From positions 248,001 to 312,000 of the forward strand of contig NZ_SWMS01000001.1 of assembly GCF_005146945.1 (NCBI RefSeq): DNA of 64,000 nucleotides, written 5' to 3'. The notes below the pieces were generated by a model that saw nothing but the letters and a program-made list of their open reading frames with translations, searched no databases and had not been told where the DNA came from. Shown in pieces: positions 43,730 to 51,871 of the stretch. Position numbers and translations under genes: made by a program. Origin of the DNA: Prauserella endophytica. Lineage in GTDB: Bacteria; Actinomycetota; Actinomycetes; Mycobacteriales; Pseudonocardiaceae. Positions within the stretch are counted from its first letter, which is position 1, and each line of letters begins with the position of its first letter.

Positions 43730-44527
43730 GTGCTGGACCAGCAGGTGACCTTGACGACGGGCACGCTGCTCAACCTCATCCGCCGACGGGGGGCCGAGCC
43801 GCACACGGTGCTCGCAAGCACGCCGGTGTGGGAGGACGAAGGCGCTCGGCGGGCGGCCGACGAGCGGGCGAACCTGGAGTTGCAGGGGTACGGGCTGTAC
43901 GGGCGGGGTGGTCTGCACAGCGGGCTGCAGGCCACCATCGAGGCGGTCGCTCGGCCGTCGCTCGAGTACTACGGCTGGATCAACGGCGGCCATGACGGCC
44001 AGCCGCTGAACTACACCCTGCTCGCCGGGTCCGCGGGTGGGGAGGCGTTCGTGCTCGCCCGCAACACCGACCACGAGGGCGTTGTGCTGGCCTCCATCCG
44101 GCCCGAGGAACTGCTGGACAATTTCGTCGCGCAGATCCCCCGGCTGGCGCCTGGTCGCGGCCAGGCGCTGCGCGTGCCCAAGAGCCAGGTGACCGGGGGC
44201 AGGCGCCGTTCGGACTCCTACGGGGACGGTTTCTCCGTCATGCAGAGCGCGGCGCCGAGCCCCGCGGGTGCCGAGGCCGACGAGTTGCGCCGGGTGCTGG
44301 GCCTGCCGAGGCTCGGCGGGGGCAGCCTGTACGTCGCGGCGCGGAGCCGCAGCGGACGGCGCGAGCGCGTCGAGCGGCCGCTGAACTACATCGACACGAG
44401 CGAGGGCCGCTGGCTGACCGAGGAGGTGCCCGGTTCCGGCGAGCCGTTGATCGCGTTCACGCCGGGCAGCCCGCAGGCCATCGTGGAGCGGCTCCGTCAC
44501 CTCGGCGGCAGGCTGCCGGTCGGCTGA
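43730..44527 (+). CDS. espG: EspG-like ESX secretion-associated chaperone
   Basis: The 265-residue protein matches EspG-family features: a mixed beta-sheet N-terminus, LNYTLLAGSAGGEAFVLAR, LASIRPEELLDNFVAQIP near 125-145, and a GSLYVAARSRSGRRER strand followed by YIDTSEGRWL. EspG proteins bind PE-PPE pairs and keep them soluble for type VII secretion. Here it closes a four-gene module with a PE-like protein, DUF3558 lipoprotein and PPE-like protein. No ESX core gene (eccA-E, mycP) lies nearby, so the secretion machine must be elsewhere. Confidence 0.85.
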   Translation: MLDQQVTLTTGTLLNLIRRRGAEPHTVLASTPVWEDEGARRAADERANLELQGYGLYGRGGLHSGLQATIEAVARPSLEYYGWINGGHDGQPLNYTLLAGSAGGEAFVLARNTDHEGVVLASIRPEELLDNFVAQIPRLAPGRGQALRVPKSQVTGGRRRSDSYGDGFSVMQSAAPSPAGAEADELRRVLGLPRLGGGSLYVAARSRSGRRERVERPLNYIDTSEGRWLTEEVPGSGEPLIAFTPGSPQAIVERLRHLGGRLPVG

Positions 44528-44536
44528 GTGACCCCC

Positions 44537-44572
44537 ACGTGCCCACCCGTTCAGCCGAACGGGTGGGCACGT
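44537..44572 (+). terminator. Terminator after espG
   Basis: A perfect 16-bp stem (ACGTGCCCACCCGTTC and its complement) with the loop AGCC lies 9 nt after the stop. Confidence 0.8.
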
Positions 44573-44682
44573 CGCGCTGCGTAGCTCCATCCACAGGGCT
44601 TGTGCGGACCTGGTGACAAGCACCATGTGCGACACGCCGAGTGAGGAGTTCGACGCGACACGCCGTCCCGGGCAAAACTTGT

Positions 44683-44811
44683 TTCTCCACACCTTGCACA
44701 CAGGGATTGACCAGGGGTTTTCATGAAGTACCCACCGTTCATCCCCAGGTTGTACACAGGCTTTCGCGCGCTTGTGGCTCGTTGGGCGGCTCCGTCAACA
44801 GGTTGTCCACA
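44683..44811. promoter_or_regulatory. Cluster of four DnaA-box-like 9-mers upstream of dnaB
   Basis: The 9-mers are TTCTCCACA (44683-44691), TTGCACACA (44694-44702), TTGTACACA (44750-44758) and TTGTCCACA (44803-44811), all in the same orientation. The last equals the common actinobacterial DnaA box TTGTCCACA; the others differ at one or two positions. Confidence 0.6.
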
Positions 44812-44924
44812 GGAGCGTCCCCAGGCCGGATTGCACTCGTCCTTCCGAGCGATCTAGCGTTCTCCGGCGACCACGGGAACGCGCTGCGCGATGAACCCGC
44901 GAACCGGTCGCCGGATCCGATACA

Positions 44925-44942
44925 CTCGAACAGATGTTCGAG
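44925..44942. promoter_or_regulatory. LexA (SOS) box at the dnaB promoter
   Basis: An 18-bp perfect palindrome whose core TCGAAC-AGAT-GTTCGA fits the actinobacterial LexA consensus TCGAAC(N4)GTTCGA exactly. It overlaps the last base of the TACACT -10 box and covers the predicted transcription start, an ideal place for repression. Confidence 0.8.
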
Positions 44943-44973
44943 TCCGACTCACACCGAGGAGGTGCCTGCACCG

Positions 44974-46359
44974 GTGGCGATCACCGACGACCGCAGCCCC
45001 GCTTTCGCCTCGTCCGGAAATGGCGGCGGGTTCGATCGTCAGCCGCCACAGGACGTCGCGGCGGAGCAGTCGGTACTCGGCGGCATGTTGCTGTCGAAGG
45101 ACGCGATCGCCGATGTCGTCGAGGTGCTGCGCCCCGGTGACTTCTACCGGCCCGCGCACCAGGCCGTGTACGACTGCGTCCTCGACCTCTACGGCCGGGG
45201 CGAGCCCGCCGACCCGATCACGGTGTCGGCGGAGCTGGAGCGGCGCGGCGAGCTGAGCCGCGTCGGCGGCGCCCCGTACCTGCACACGCTGATCGCGACG
45301 GTGCCCACCGCGGCCAACGCCGGGTACTACGCGCAGATCGTGGCCGAGAAGGCGATCCTGCGTCGCCTGGTCGAGGCGGGCACACGGATCGTGCAGTACG
45401 GCTACGGCGCGGACGGCACCGACGGTGGCGACGTCAACGAGGTGGTCGACCGCGCGCAGGCCGCGATCTACGAGGTCACCGAGCGGCGGACCAGCGAGGA
45501 CTACATCGCGCTGGAGGAGCTGCTCCAGCCGACCATGGACGAGATCGACGCGATCGCGTCCCGCGGCGGCACCGCGCAGGGCATCCCCACCGGATTCGCC
45601 GACTTCGACGAGGTGACCAACGGTCTGCACCCCGGCCAGATGATCATCGTGGCCGCGCGGCCCGGTGTCGGTAAGTCGACATTGGGCCTGGACTTCGCGC
45701 GGTCGTGCTCCATCCGGCACGGCATGACCAGCGTGATCTTCTCGCTGGAGATGAGCCGCACCGAGATCGTGATGCGCATGCTCTCCGCCGAGGCGCGGAT
45801 CCGGCTCGCCGACATGCGTGGTGGCCGCATGTCCGACGACGACTGGACCCGGCTCGCCAGGCGGATGAGCGAGATCAGCGAGGCGCCGCTCTTCGTCGAC
45901 GACTCGCCGAACCTGACGATGATGGAGATCCGCGCGAAGGCCAGGCGGCTCAAGCAGCGCAACGACCTCAAGCTGATCGTCGTCGACTACCTCCAGCTGA
46001 TGACCTCGGGCAAGCGCGTCGAGTCCCGGCAGCAGGAGGTGTCGGAGTTCTCCCGTGCGCTCAAGCTGCTGGCCAAGGAGCTCGAGGTACCGGTGATCGC
46101 GATCAGCCAGCTGAACCGTGGCCCGGAGCAGCGAACCGACAAGCGCCCGATGCTCGCCGACCTGCGTGAGTCCGGCTCGCTGGAGCAGGACGCCGACATG
46201 GTGGTGCTCATCCACCGTCCGGACGCGTGGGAGCGCGACGACCCGAGGGCGGGCGAGGCCGACCTGATCCTTGCCAAGCACCGTGCCGGTCCGACCAGCA
46301 CGATCAGCGTCGCCCACCAGCTGCACTACAGCCGCTTCGCCGACCTGGCGCAGGAGTAG
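44974..46359 (+). CDS. dnaB: Replicative DNA helicase
   Basis: The 461-residue helicase has the DnaB N-terminal primase-binding domain (PPQDVAAEQSVLGGMLLSKDAI) and RecA-like core: Walker A ARPGVGKST (about 228), LIVVDYLQLM (Walker B) and ISQLNRGPEQR. Unlike dnaB of M. tuberculosis there is no intein. GTG at 44974 is used; GTG at 44962 is in frame and nearer AGGAGGTG. Probable control by LexA and DnaA is described under the upstream sites. Confidence 0.96.
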   Translation: MAITDDRSPAFASSGNGGGFDRQPPQDVAAEQSVLGGMLLSKDAIADVVEVLRPGDFYRPAHQAVYDCVLDLYGRGEPADPITVSAELERRGELSRVGGAPYLHTLIATVPTAANAGYYAQIVAEKAILRRLVEAGTRIVQYGYGADGTDGGDVNEVVDRAQAAIYEVTERRTSEDYIALEELLQPTMDEIDAIASRGGTAQGIPTGFADFDEVTNGLHPGQMIIVAARPGVGKSTLGLDFARSCSIRHGMTSVIFSLEMSRTEIVMRMLSAEARIRLADMRGGRMSDDDWTRLARRMSEISEAPLFVDDSPNLTMMEIRAKARRLKQRNDLKLIVVDYLQLMTSGKRVESRQQEVSEFSRALKLLAKELEVPVIAISQLNRGPEQRTDKRPMLADLRESGSLEQDADMVVLIHRPDAWERDDPRAGEADLILAKHRAGPTSTISVAHQLHYSRFADLAQE

Positions 46360-46362
46360 CCC

Positions 46363-46734
46363 TCACGGGATCGCGAGGCCGGCGCCGCGCAGCGCCTCCT
46401 CCACCCGCAGCCGTTCCACGTCCCGCTCGATGCCCTCGGGCACCGCGTCCAGGCGCTGTGGCACGTCGACCGCACGGCACGCCTGCACCAGCAGCGCGTC
46501 GTAGGCCTGGTACGTCGCGCGTCTGCGCAGCATGGGTGCGTCGGGAGCCAGCCCCACGAGTGCGCGGTGCACGCGGCGCAGGTCGGCGGCCAGTCGCTCG
46601 ACGGGCACGGCACTGGTCGCAGGCGGGCGCCTGCGGTTCCACTTCTCGATGAGCCGGGGGATGCGCAGCACCGCCCAGAACGTCGCGGACGGAAACAGCA
46701 CGACGCCGAGATAGATCAGGATGTTCCCGACCAT
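46363..46734 (-). CDS. Small membrane-anchored hypothetical protein
   Basis: The 123-residue protein begins with one membrane segment (NILIYLGVVLFPSATFWAVL), then a basic stretch (EKWNRRRPP) and an alpha-helical domain rich in Arg and Leu (ADLRRVHRALVGLAP, YQAYDALLVQACRAVDV). I do not recognise a family. It is convergent with dnaB, only 3 nt between stops, and divergent from the dioxygenase gene. Confidence 0.75.
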   Translation of the reverse strand: MVGNILIYLGVVLFPSATFWAVLRIPRLIEKWNRRRPPATSAVPVERLAADLRRVHRALVGLAPDAPMLRRRATYQAYDALLVQACRAVDVPQRLDAVPEGIERDVERLRVEEALRGAGLAIP

Positions 46735-46867
46735 GTCTCATGGTAGGCACCGGCCCGGATCGGGAAGCGCACCTTTTCAGTCGGCTGTCCGCCCGTGCCT
46801 GCACCTGCTCGCGAGCGGCGACTGGACGAGACCCCTTCGCATCCGGCGGGAGTAGCGTAGACTGATA

Positions 46868-46881
46868 GTTGAACATTCAAC
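46868..46881. promoter_or_regulatory. 14-bp inverted repeat upstream of dioxygenase gene
   Basis: GTTGAA-CA-TTCAAC lies 13 nt before the ATG at 46895, just after TAGACT/GATAGT sequences that could form the -10 box. The form and position suit a MarR- or HxlR-type repressor site. Confidence 0.5.
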
Positions 46882-46894
46882 GTTGGAGTTCGCG

Positions 46895-47683
46895 ATGCCA
46901 GTTCACACCGACCGGATGCCGGTGCTCTACCTCAGCCACGGCGCACCCCCGCTCGCCGACGACGCGACGTGGACCAGGCAGCTCGCCGACTGGTCGGCAG
47001 ACCTGCCGAAGCCCACGTCGATCCTCATCGTCTCCGCGCACTGGGAAGAGGCACCGCTCACGATCGGCGCCACCACCACCGTGCCGCTCGTCTACGACTT
47101 CTGGGGCTTCCCCGAGCACTACTACCGCGTCCAGTACCGGGCACCAGGCGCACCCGAGCTGGCAACGCGAGTGCGCAAGCTCCTGCACAGCACCGAAACG
47201 CCCGTGCATCACGCGCCGGACCGCGGCCTCGACCACGGCGCCTACGTGCCGCTCGTGGAGATGTTCCCCGGCGCCGACGTGCCCGTGCTCCAGGTGTCGA
47301 TGCCCTCGCTCGACCCGGTCCAGCTCTACGACCTCGGCCGCAAGCTGGCTCCGCTGCGCGACGAGGGCGTGCTGATCATCGGCAGCGGGTTCTTCACCCA
47401 CAACCTCCGGGCCATGCAGACGGTCGACGGGGTCAACGGGGCGCCACCGGCGTGGTCTGCCGAGTTCGACCACTGGGGCGCGCAGACGCTGGCCTCCGGC
47501 GACGTCGACGCCGTGCTCGACTTCCAGCACAAGGCACCGGCCGCGCAGCTCGCCCACCCCCGCACCGAGCACTTCGCACCGCTGTTCGTCTCGCTCGGGG
47601 CAGGCGAGGAGGGGAGCGCGGCGCGCACCGTGATCGACGGCTACTGGTACGGGCTCGCCAAGCGGTCCGTCCAACTCGGCTGA
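46895..47683 (+). CDS. Class III extradiol dioxygenase (4,5-DOPA dioxygenase-like)
   Basis: The 262-residue protein has the DODA-family motifs LYLSHGAPP, SAHWEE, YDFWGFPEHYY, RGLDHGAYVPL and SGFFTHNLR, which supply the His ligands of a zinc or iron site. Enzymes of this group cleave catechol-type rings; the substrate here is unknown. GGAG precedes the ATG. A GTTGAA-CA-TTCAAC palindrome covers the probable promoter, and a bidirectional terminator follows. Confidence 0.9.
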   Translation: MPVHTDRMPVLYLSHGAPPLADDATWTRQLADWSADLPKPTSILIVSAHWEEAPLTIGATTTVPLVYDFWGFPEHYYRVQYRAPGAPELATRVRKLLHSTETPVHHAPDRGLDHGAYVPLVEMFPGADVPVLQVSMPSLDPVQLYDLGRKLAPLRDEGVLIIGSGFFTHNLRAMQTVDGVNGAPPAWSAEFDHWGAQTLASGDVDAVLDFQHKAPAAQLAHPRTEHFAPLFVSLGAGEEGSAARTVIDGYWYGLAKRSVQLG

Positions 47684-47695
47684 GGCAACGACAAA

Positions 47696-47737
47696 AGGCC
47701 GGGCCAGGGAGACCTCGTCGTCTCCCTGGCCCGGCCT
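47696..47737. terminator. Bidirectional terminator between convergent genes
   Basis: A perfect 18-bp stem (arms AGGCCGGGCCAGGGAGAC and complement) with a 6-nt loop. On the minus strand it is followed by TTTTGT, and on the plus strand by GGTTTC. It serves both the dioxygenase gene and the large repeat protein gene. Confidence 0.85.
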
Positions 47738-47756
47738 GGTTTCAGCTAACCGCTCG

Positions 47757-50756
47757 TCAGCGGAGCGCGGCGCCGTCCAGCACGCCCGAGATGGTGCCCT
47801 GGACGGAGTCCAGCGACGCCAGGTCGGCCTGCGGGGTCAGCGAGCCCGCGTCCAGCGAGGGCAGGGCGGGCAGACCGGGCAGACCGGCCAGCTCGTTGAC
47901 CTCCGGCAGCGCGGGCGCGCCCGGCAGCGCGGTCACGTCGGGCATGCCCTGGACCTCCGGCAGCAGACCGATGTCGGCACGCTCAGCGCGCGACAGCGGC
48001 GTCTCCATCGGCAGCTGGTTCAGCTGCGGCAGGTCGGTCGGCAGATCCGTCGGGAGGTCCGTCGGCAGCTCCGAGACGCTGGGCAGCGACCTCGGCAGCG
48101 TCGGCAGCCCCGTGGCGGGCAGCTCGTCGCCGGTGATCGGCAGGTTGATCTGCGGCTCCTCACCGGCCACCGAGATGTCCGTGGCGTTCTCGGTCGTCGA
48201 CGTGGCCACCGCGACCAGCGCCAGCGGGATGTCGTAGACCTGCGCGAGCACGCCGATCGGCAGCTGGCCGTCGAAGCCCGAGAGCGCGTCCATCGTGCCT
48301 GCCGTCGTGGTCTCGCCACCCACCGTGCCGGTGGTGTCGTTGTCGGCGACGGCGTGCGCCACGCCACCGACCGAGCCCGCCACGCCGAACACCTGCGCGA
48401 CCGCGGCCACCGGGACGTCGAAGATGTCGCCCGACAGCGCGCCACCGACACCGGAGGTCTCGATGTCGCCGCCCGAGGTCACCTCGGTCGTGTTCGCACC
48501 CTCGCCGGTCGCGACGGCGGTCAGGCTCGCGGCGGAGCCGAAGACCTGCGCGATCGGCAGCGCCTGAGCGCTCACCACGTCACCGGCGATGGAGCCACCG
48601 TCGCCGTTGGTGGTGGTGTCGCCACCGGCCTCCGACACGACGTCGTTGGTCGACTCGCCCGAGGCCACGCCGACCCAGCTCGCACCGAGGCCGAACACGG
48701 TCGCCGCGGCGCCGGCCGGAACCTGCACCACGTTGCCCGCGATGGAGCCGCCCTCACCCGTGGTGGTGGCGTCGCCGCCCGCCTTCGAGTCGAGGAGGTT
48801 GTCGCTCTCGCCACCGGCGTTGCCGATCCAGCTGCCGCCGATGCCGTGCACCTGGACGGGCAGCGACACCGGGACGAAGCCGATGTTGCCCGCGCCGGTG
48901 CCCTTCTTGCCGTTGGCCTTCACGTTGCCGCCGGCCTCGGAGATCGTGTCCGCCGAAGCCTCGCCGAAGCCGTTGCCGATCCAGGTGCCGCCGATGCCGA
49001 ACACCTGCGCCGGGAGCGACACCGGGGTGGAGATGAGGTTCGCCGCGGCGAATCCGTAGTCGTCCTCCGTGTTGCCGCCGCCACCGGCCTTGACGACCTT
49101 GGTCTCCTCGGCGGTGCCGACGCCCTGGCCGATCCAGCTGCCGCCGACGCCGAAGACCTCGGCGGGCACGGCGAGCGGGACCTGAACGATGTTGCCGGAG
49201 CCGGCCGAGTCGTTGCCGCGGGTGCCGTTGTAGCCACCGGCGTCGACCGTCTTGTCCTCGGTCGCGTGGCCCGAGGCGTTGCCGATCCAGCTGCCGCCGA
49301 TGCCGAAGGCCTCGACGGTGGAGGCGATCTGGCCAGCGGCGGTGTTGCCCGAGAGGAACGAGCCGTCACCGTTGGTCAGGTTCTCGTCACCGGCGAAGGC
49401 GCTCGTGGTGTTCTCGTGGCCCTTGGCGTGCGCGTTGCCGATCCAGGTGCCGCCGATGCCGAAGGCCTCGACGGGAAGCGCCACCGGCAGGTCGGCGATG
49501 TTGCCGGAACCGGCGGCGTTGCGGCCGCTCGTGTACGACGGCCCACCGGCCTGCATCTCCGCCTCGGAGCTGGTGTCCTCGGTGGTGGAGTTGCCGATCC
49601 ATGCGGCTGCGGTGCCGGTGACCGACGCGAGCAGCGCGCCCTGCGGCTGCACGATGTTGCCGGCGAGGAACGAGTCGTCCCCGTCGGTGGAGATGTAGGC
49701 GGGCTTGCCGCCGCGGTCGCCGGGGATGTCACCCGCGGTGGCCTCGACCTCGGAGGAACCGGTGGCGTCGGCGTCGCCGCCCCACGACACGGCGTCGTTG
49801 GCGACGCGGACGGGCAGCGCGATCGGCGCGCCGACCACGTTGCCGGTGCCCGCGCCCTTGGCGCCGTGGGTCTCGATGTAGCCACCCGACTCGGCTTCGC
49901 TCTCGGCGTCGAAGTCGCTCTCGGCGTGCGCGAGGAACCAGCCGAGCGCGTTGCCCGACAGCTGCACCGGGGTCGCGAACTGCGGCGCGACGACGTTGCC
50001 GGCGAGACCGCCGTTGGTGCCGTCGGTCTCGATGTCGCCGGTGGTCTCCGCGCTCTGCGACGCGCTGCCCGACGTCTTGCCGCTGCCACCGAGGCCACCG
50101 GCATTACCGGAGATCTGGACCGGCAGGGCCCAGTCGAGGTTCACGACGTTGCCGGCGAGGCCGCCGCCCGCGCCGTTCGTGCTCACGTCGGTGTTGTGGG
50201 CGTAGGACTGCTCGGCGTCGGAGTGGACCTCCGCGTTGCCGAGGACGCCGACCGCGTTGCCGGTGATCTGGATCGGCAGGGCCAGGTTTCCGACGATCTT
50301 GTTGCCCATGAAGGGGTCGTCGGTCTGCTCGACGGCAGGGAGGGCGCGCTCCTCGGCACGCTGCGGAGCCATCGGAGCCTTCGCGGCGGCCTTGCCGAGC
50401 GTCGAGCCGGCCTCGGACACCTTGCTCACGGCCTTGTTCACCGGAGCGGTGGCGGGCGCGGCGACCTTCGCGGCGGGAGCCGCGGCCTTGCTGACGGGAG
50501 CAGCTGCCTTGTTCACCACGTCGGTGACCGGCTTGGTGCTGACCTCACCCTCGTGGCCCGGCAGGTTGACCTGCCCGAGCGGCGTGCCGACGGCGTTGTC
50601 CTTGATCTGATACGGAACGCTGAGGGTCAGGTCGAGCGGCCCTGCGGGGGCGTCGGGGTCGACCCTCTCGTTGGCAGAAGCGATGCCGGTGCCCAGCATC
50701 AGCAAACCACCGGTGACCAGCGCGGTCTGGATTCCGCGCTTCGCCCAGGTCTGCAT
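47757..50756 (-). CDS. Large secreted protein with about 14 chaplin-like repeats
   Basis: The 999-residue protein has a signal peptide (LVTGGLLMLGTGIASA, cleaved near 28) and an Ala/Lys-rich segment (about 75-140). From about 150 to 880 it has some 14 repeats of roughly 50 residues. Each unit reads like GSGNIVQVPLAVPAEVFGVG followed by GSWIGNA and a Thr/Glu/Gly-rich spacer with AGG. This echoes the chaplin domain (GN...P...PV.V.GN...G) but without the cysteine pair. The C-terminal 110 residues are Pro/Leu-rich (LPTDLPTDLPTDLPQLNQLP). It is likely an extracellular surface-active or amyloid-like protein. A secreted partner gene lies upstream. Confidence 0.82.
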   Translation of the reverse strand: MQTWAKRGIQTALVTGGLLMLGTGIASANERVDPDAPAGPLDLTLSVPYQIKDNAVGTPLGQVNLPGHEGEVSTKPVTDVVNKAAAPVSKAAAPAAKVAAPATAPVNKAVSKVSEAGSTLGKAAAKAPMAPQRAEERALPAVEQTDDPFMGNKIVGNLALPIQITGNAVGVLGNAEVHSDAEQSYAHNTDVSTNGAGGGLAGNVVNLDWALPVQISGNAGGLGGSGKTSGSASQSAETTGDIETDGTNGGLAGNVVAPQFATPVQLSGNALGWFLAHAESDFDAESEAESGGYIETHGAKGAGTGNVVGAPIALPVRVANDAVSWGGDADATGSSEVEATAGDIPGDRGGKPAYISTDGDDSFLAGNIVQPQGALLASVTGTAAAWIGNSTTEDTSSEAEMQAGGPSYTSGRNAAGSGNIADLPVALPVEAFGIGGTWIGNAHAKGHENTTSAFAGDENLTNGDGSFLSGNTAAGQIASTVEAFGIGGSWIGNASGHATEDKTVDAGGYNGTRGNDSAGSGNIVQVPLAVPAEVFGVGGSWIGQGVGTAEETKVVKAGGGGNTEDDYGFAAANLISTPVSLPAQVFGIGGTWIGNGFGEASADTISEAGGNVKANGKKGTGAGNIGFVPVSLPVQVHGIGGSWIGNAGGESDNLLDSKAGGDATTTGEGGSIAGNVVQVPAGAAATVFGLGASWVGVASGESTNDVVSEAGGDTTTNGDGGSIAGDVVSAQALPIAQVFGSAASLTAVATGEGANTTEVTSGGDIETSGVGGALSGDIFDVPVAAVAQVFGVAGSVGGVAHAVADNDTTGTVGGETTTAGTMDALSGFDGQLPIGVLAQVYDIPLALVAVATSTTENATDISVAGEEPQINLPITGDELPATGLPTLPRSLPSVSELPTDLPTDLPTDLPQLNQLPMETPLSRAERADIGLLPEVQGMPDVTALPGAPALPEVNELAGLPGLPALPSLDAGSLTPQADLASLDSVQGTISGVLDGAALR

Positions 50757-50957
50757 AGTGAGGTGTTCTCCTTTTCCTTGGTTCCCTTACGGGGCTTGTG
50801 CTGCGCTCCGTCGTGGCGCGATTCGGATGGACCGACGGATGCGGGTACGCGGAAGAGACCGCGTGCCGCGGTGGAAAAGCGGGGAACACGAAGCTGACGC
50901 GCGAGCGGGCGCGGGAAACGGCCGCGGAGGGTGGCGTCAGCTACCCCGCGGCGAGAA

Positions 50958-51830
50958 TCAGTCTGGCGTCACACCGGGCTGCGAGCCCGGCTGCGTCGGC
51001 AGGTGCACGACGCCGGCCCGGACGGAACCGGGCACGTTGTGGTCGAACGCGGCCACGCCGCCGGCGGGAATGCCGAGCAGCGGACCGTCGAAGTGAAGAG
51101 CGTGGGTGTGGCCCACGGGCGCAGGCGCCGCCGGGCTCACGGGAAGGGGCAGCGGTGCGGCCGGAGCGCGCTCGCGGTCCTGCTCGCCGGTGTCCGCAGG
51201 GTCGTCCGCGGGCGCCGAGCGGACGGGCGCCTTGCTCTCAGTGCGGTCCTTGCCCGCGACGTGCTCGTCGCCTTCGGCGATCGCGTCGCCCTCGACGTGC
51301 GTGGAGGGGCCTTCGACTGCGCGGCCGGGCTCGGCGGAGGAGCCGGTTTCGCCGTGCCCGTCGAGGCCCGGCAGCTCGGTGAGTCCAGGCAGCTCGACGA
51401 GCTCGCCGTCGCGGGGCTGGAGCGCGTTCCACACGTTCCTGCCGAGGTCCTGCCGCTCCTCTGGAACGGTGAGCATGCGGCCGACGCCCTCGAGCGTCTC
51501 GCCGACCGGCTCGGCGACGGCGCGCTGCCAGAGGTGCCGCACGGAGTGCTTGACCTCGGCGGCGATCCGGCCGTCGCCGAGCCTGGCCGGCTGCGGCGTG
51601 TCGTCCTGCGGCTCGGCGGCGGGCTTTGGCCCGGCGAGCGCGGCGCCGACGCCCTTGGCCGCACCGGCGACAGCGGGAGCATCGAGCTGGGGAACGTCCT
51701 CGGCGGCAGAAGCCGACGCGGTGGAGACGGCCCACGCGGCCGCGACGCCTCCCGCGACGAGCAGGGCACGCGACAGCCACCTGCGGACGCGACCCTCGCG
51801 TCCCGTGGTGGCGGCTGCCGTCGTGGCCAC
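50958..51830 (-). CDS. Secreted protein of unknown function next to chaplin-like gene
   Basis: The 290-residue product (GTG with AGGAG four to six nt upstream; a longer frame extends to 51989) has a basic N-region and a signal peptide (RALLVAGGVAAAWAVSTASASA, split about 20-42). The rest is low-complexity acidic and Pro-rich, with a short folded segment (EVKHSVRHLWQRAVAEPVGETLEGVGRML in pieces near 95-125) and a C-terminal GHTHALHFDGPLLGIP. It runs in the same direction as the repeat protein 201 nt downstream. No family recognised. A 16-bp palindrome lies 42 nt upstream. Confidence 0.72.
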   Translation of the reverse strand: MATTAAATTGREGRVRRWLSRALLVAGGVAAAWAVSTASASAAEDVPQLDAPAVAGAAKGVGAALAGPKPAAEPQDDTPQPARLGDGRIAAEVKHSVRHLWQRAVAEPVGETLEGVGRMLTVPEERQDLGRNVWNALQPRDGELVELPGLTELPGLDGHGETGSSAEPGRAVEGPSTHVEGDAIAEGDEHVAGKDRTESKAPVRSAPADDPADTGEQDRERAPAAPLPLPVSPAAPAPVGHTHALHFDGPLLGIPAGGVAAFDHNVPGSVRAGVVHLPTQPGSQPGVTPD

Positions 51831-51871
51831 AGCTCTCCTGTCGGAAGGTGTTCTGAAGTGGGTGACACAGC

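Larger units (their letters stand above)
44573..44973. other. dnaB upstream region
   Basis: This 401-nt gene-free stretch carries four DnaA-box-like 9-mers (44683-44811), a TACACT -10 box (44921-44926), a LexA-type palindrome (44926-44941) and an AGGAGGTG site (44957-44964). A short reading frame from ATG 44934 (68 codons, out of frame with dnaB) starts at the predicted transcription start, but shows no recognisable protein. Confidence 0.65.

Noticed and set aside
41384..44701. 1105-codon minus-strand frame across the ESX module
   Set aside because: It is antisense to four consistent genes with overlaps and lipobox/EspG features; no known domain in it.
44573..44973. Chromosomal origin of replication
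   Set aside because: Only four DnaA-like boxes are present and dnaA/dnaN are not adjacent; a regulatory cluster before dnaB is more likely.
44934..45140. Short leaderless frame starting at the dnaB transcription start
   Set aside because: It overlaps dnaB out of frame, is Arg-rich and motif-free, and the AGGAGGTG site serves dnaB; kept only as a note.
44974..46359. Intein in dnaB
   Set aside because: The helicase reads through its Walker motifs without interruption at normal length.
47757..50756. CRISPR-like periodicity
   Set aside because: Repeats are protein-level (about 150 nt, diverged) inside one open frame with a signal peptide.
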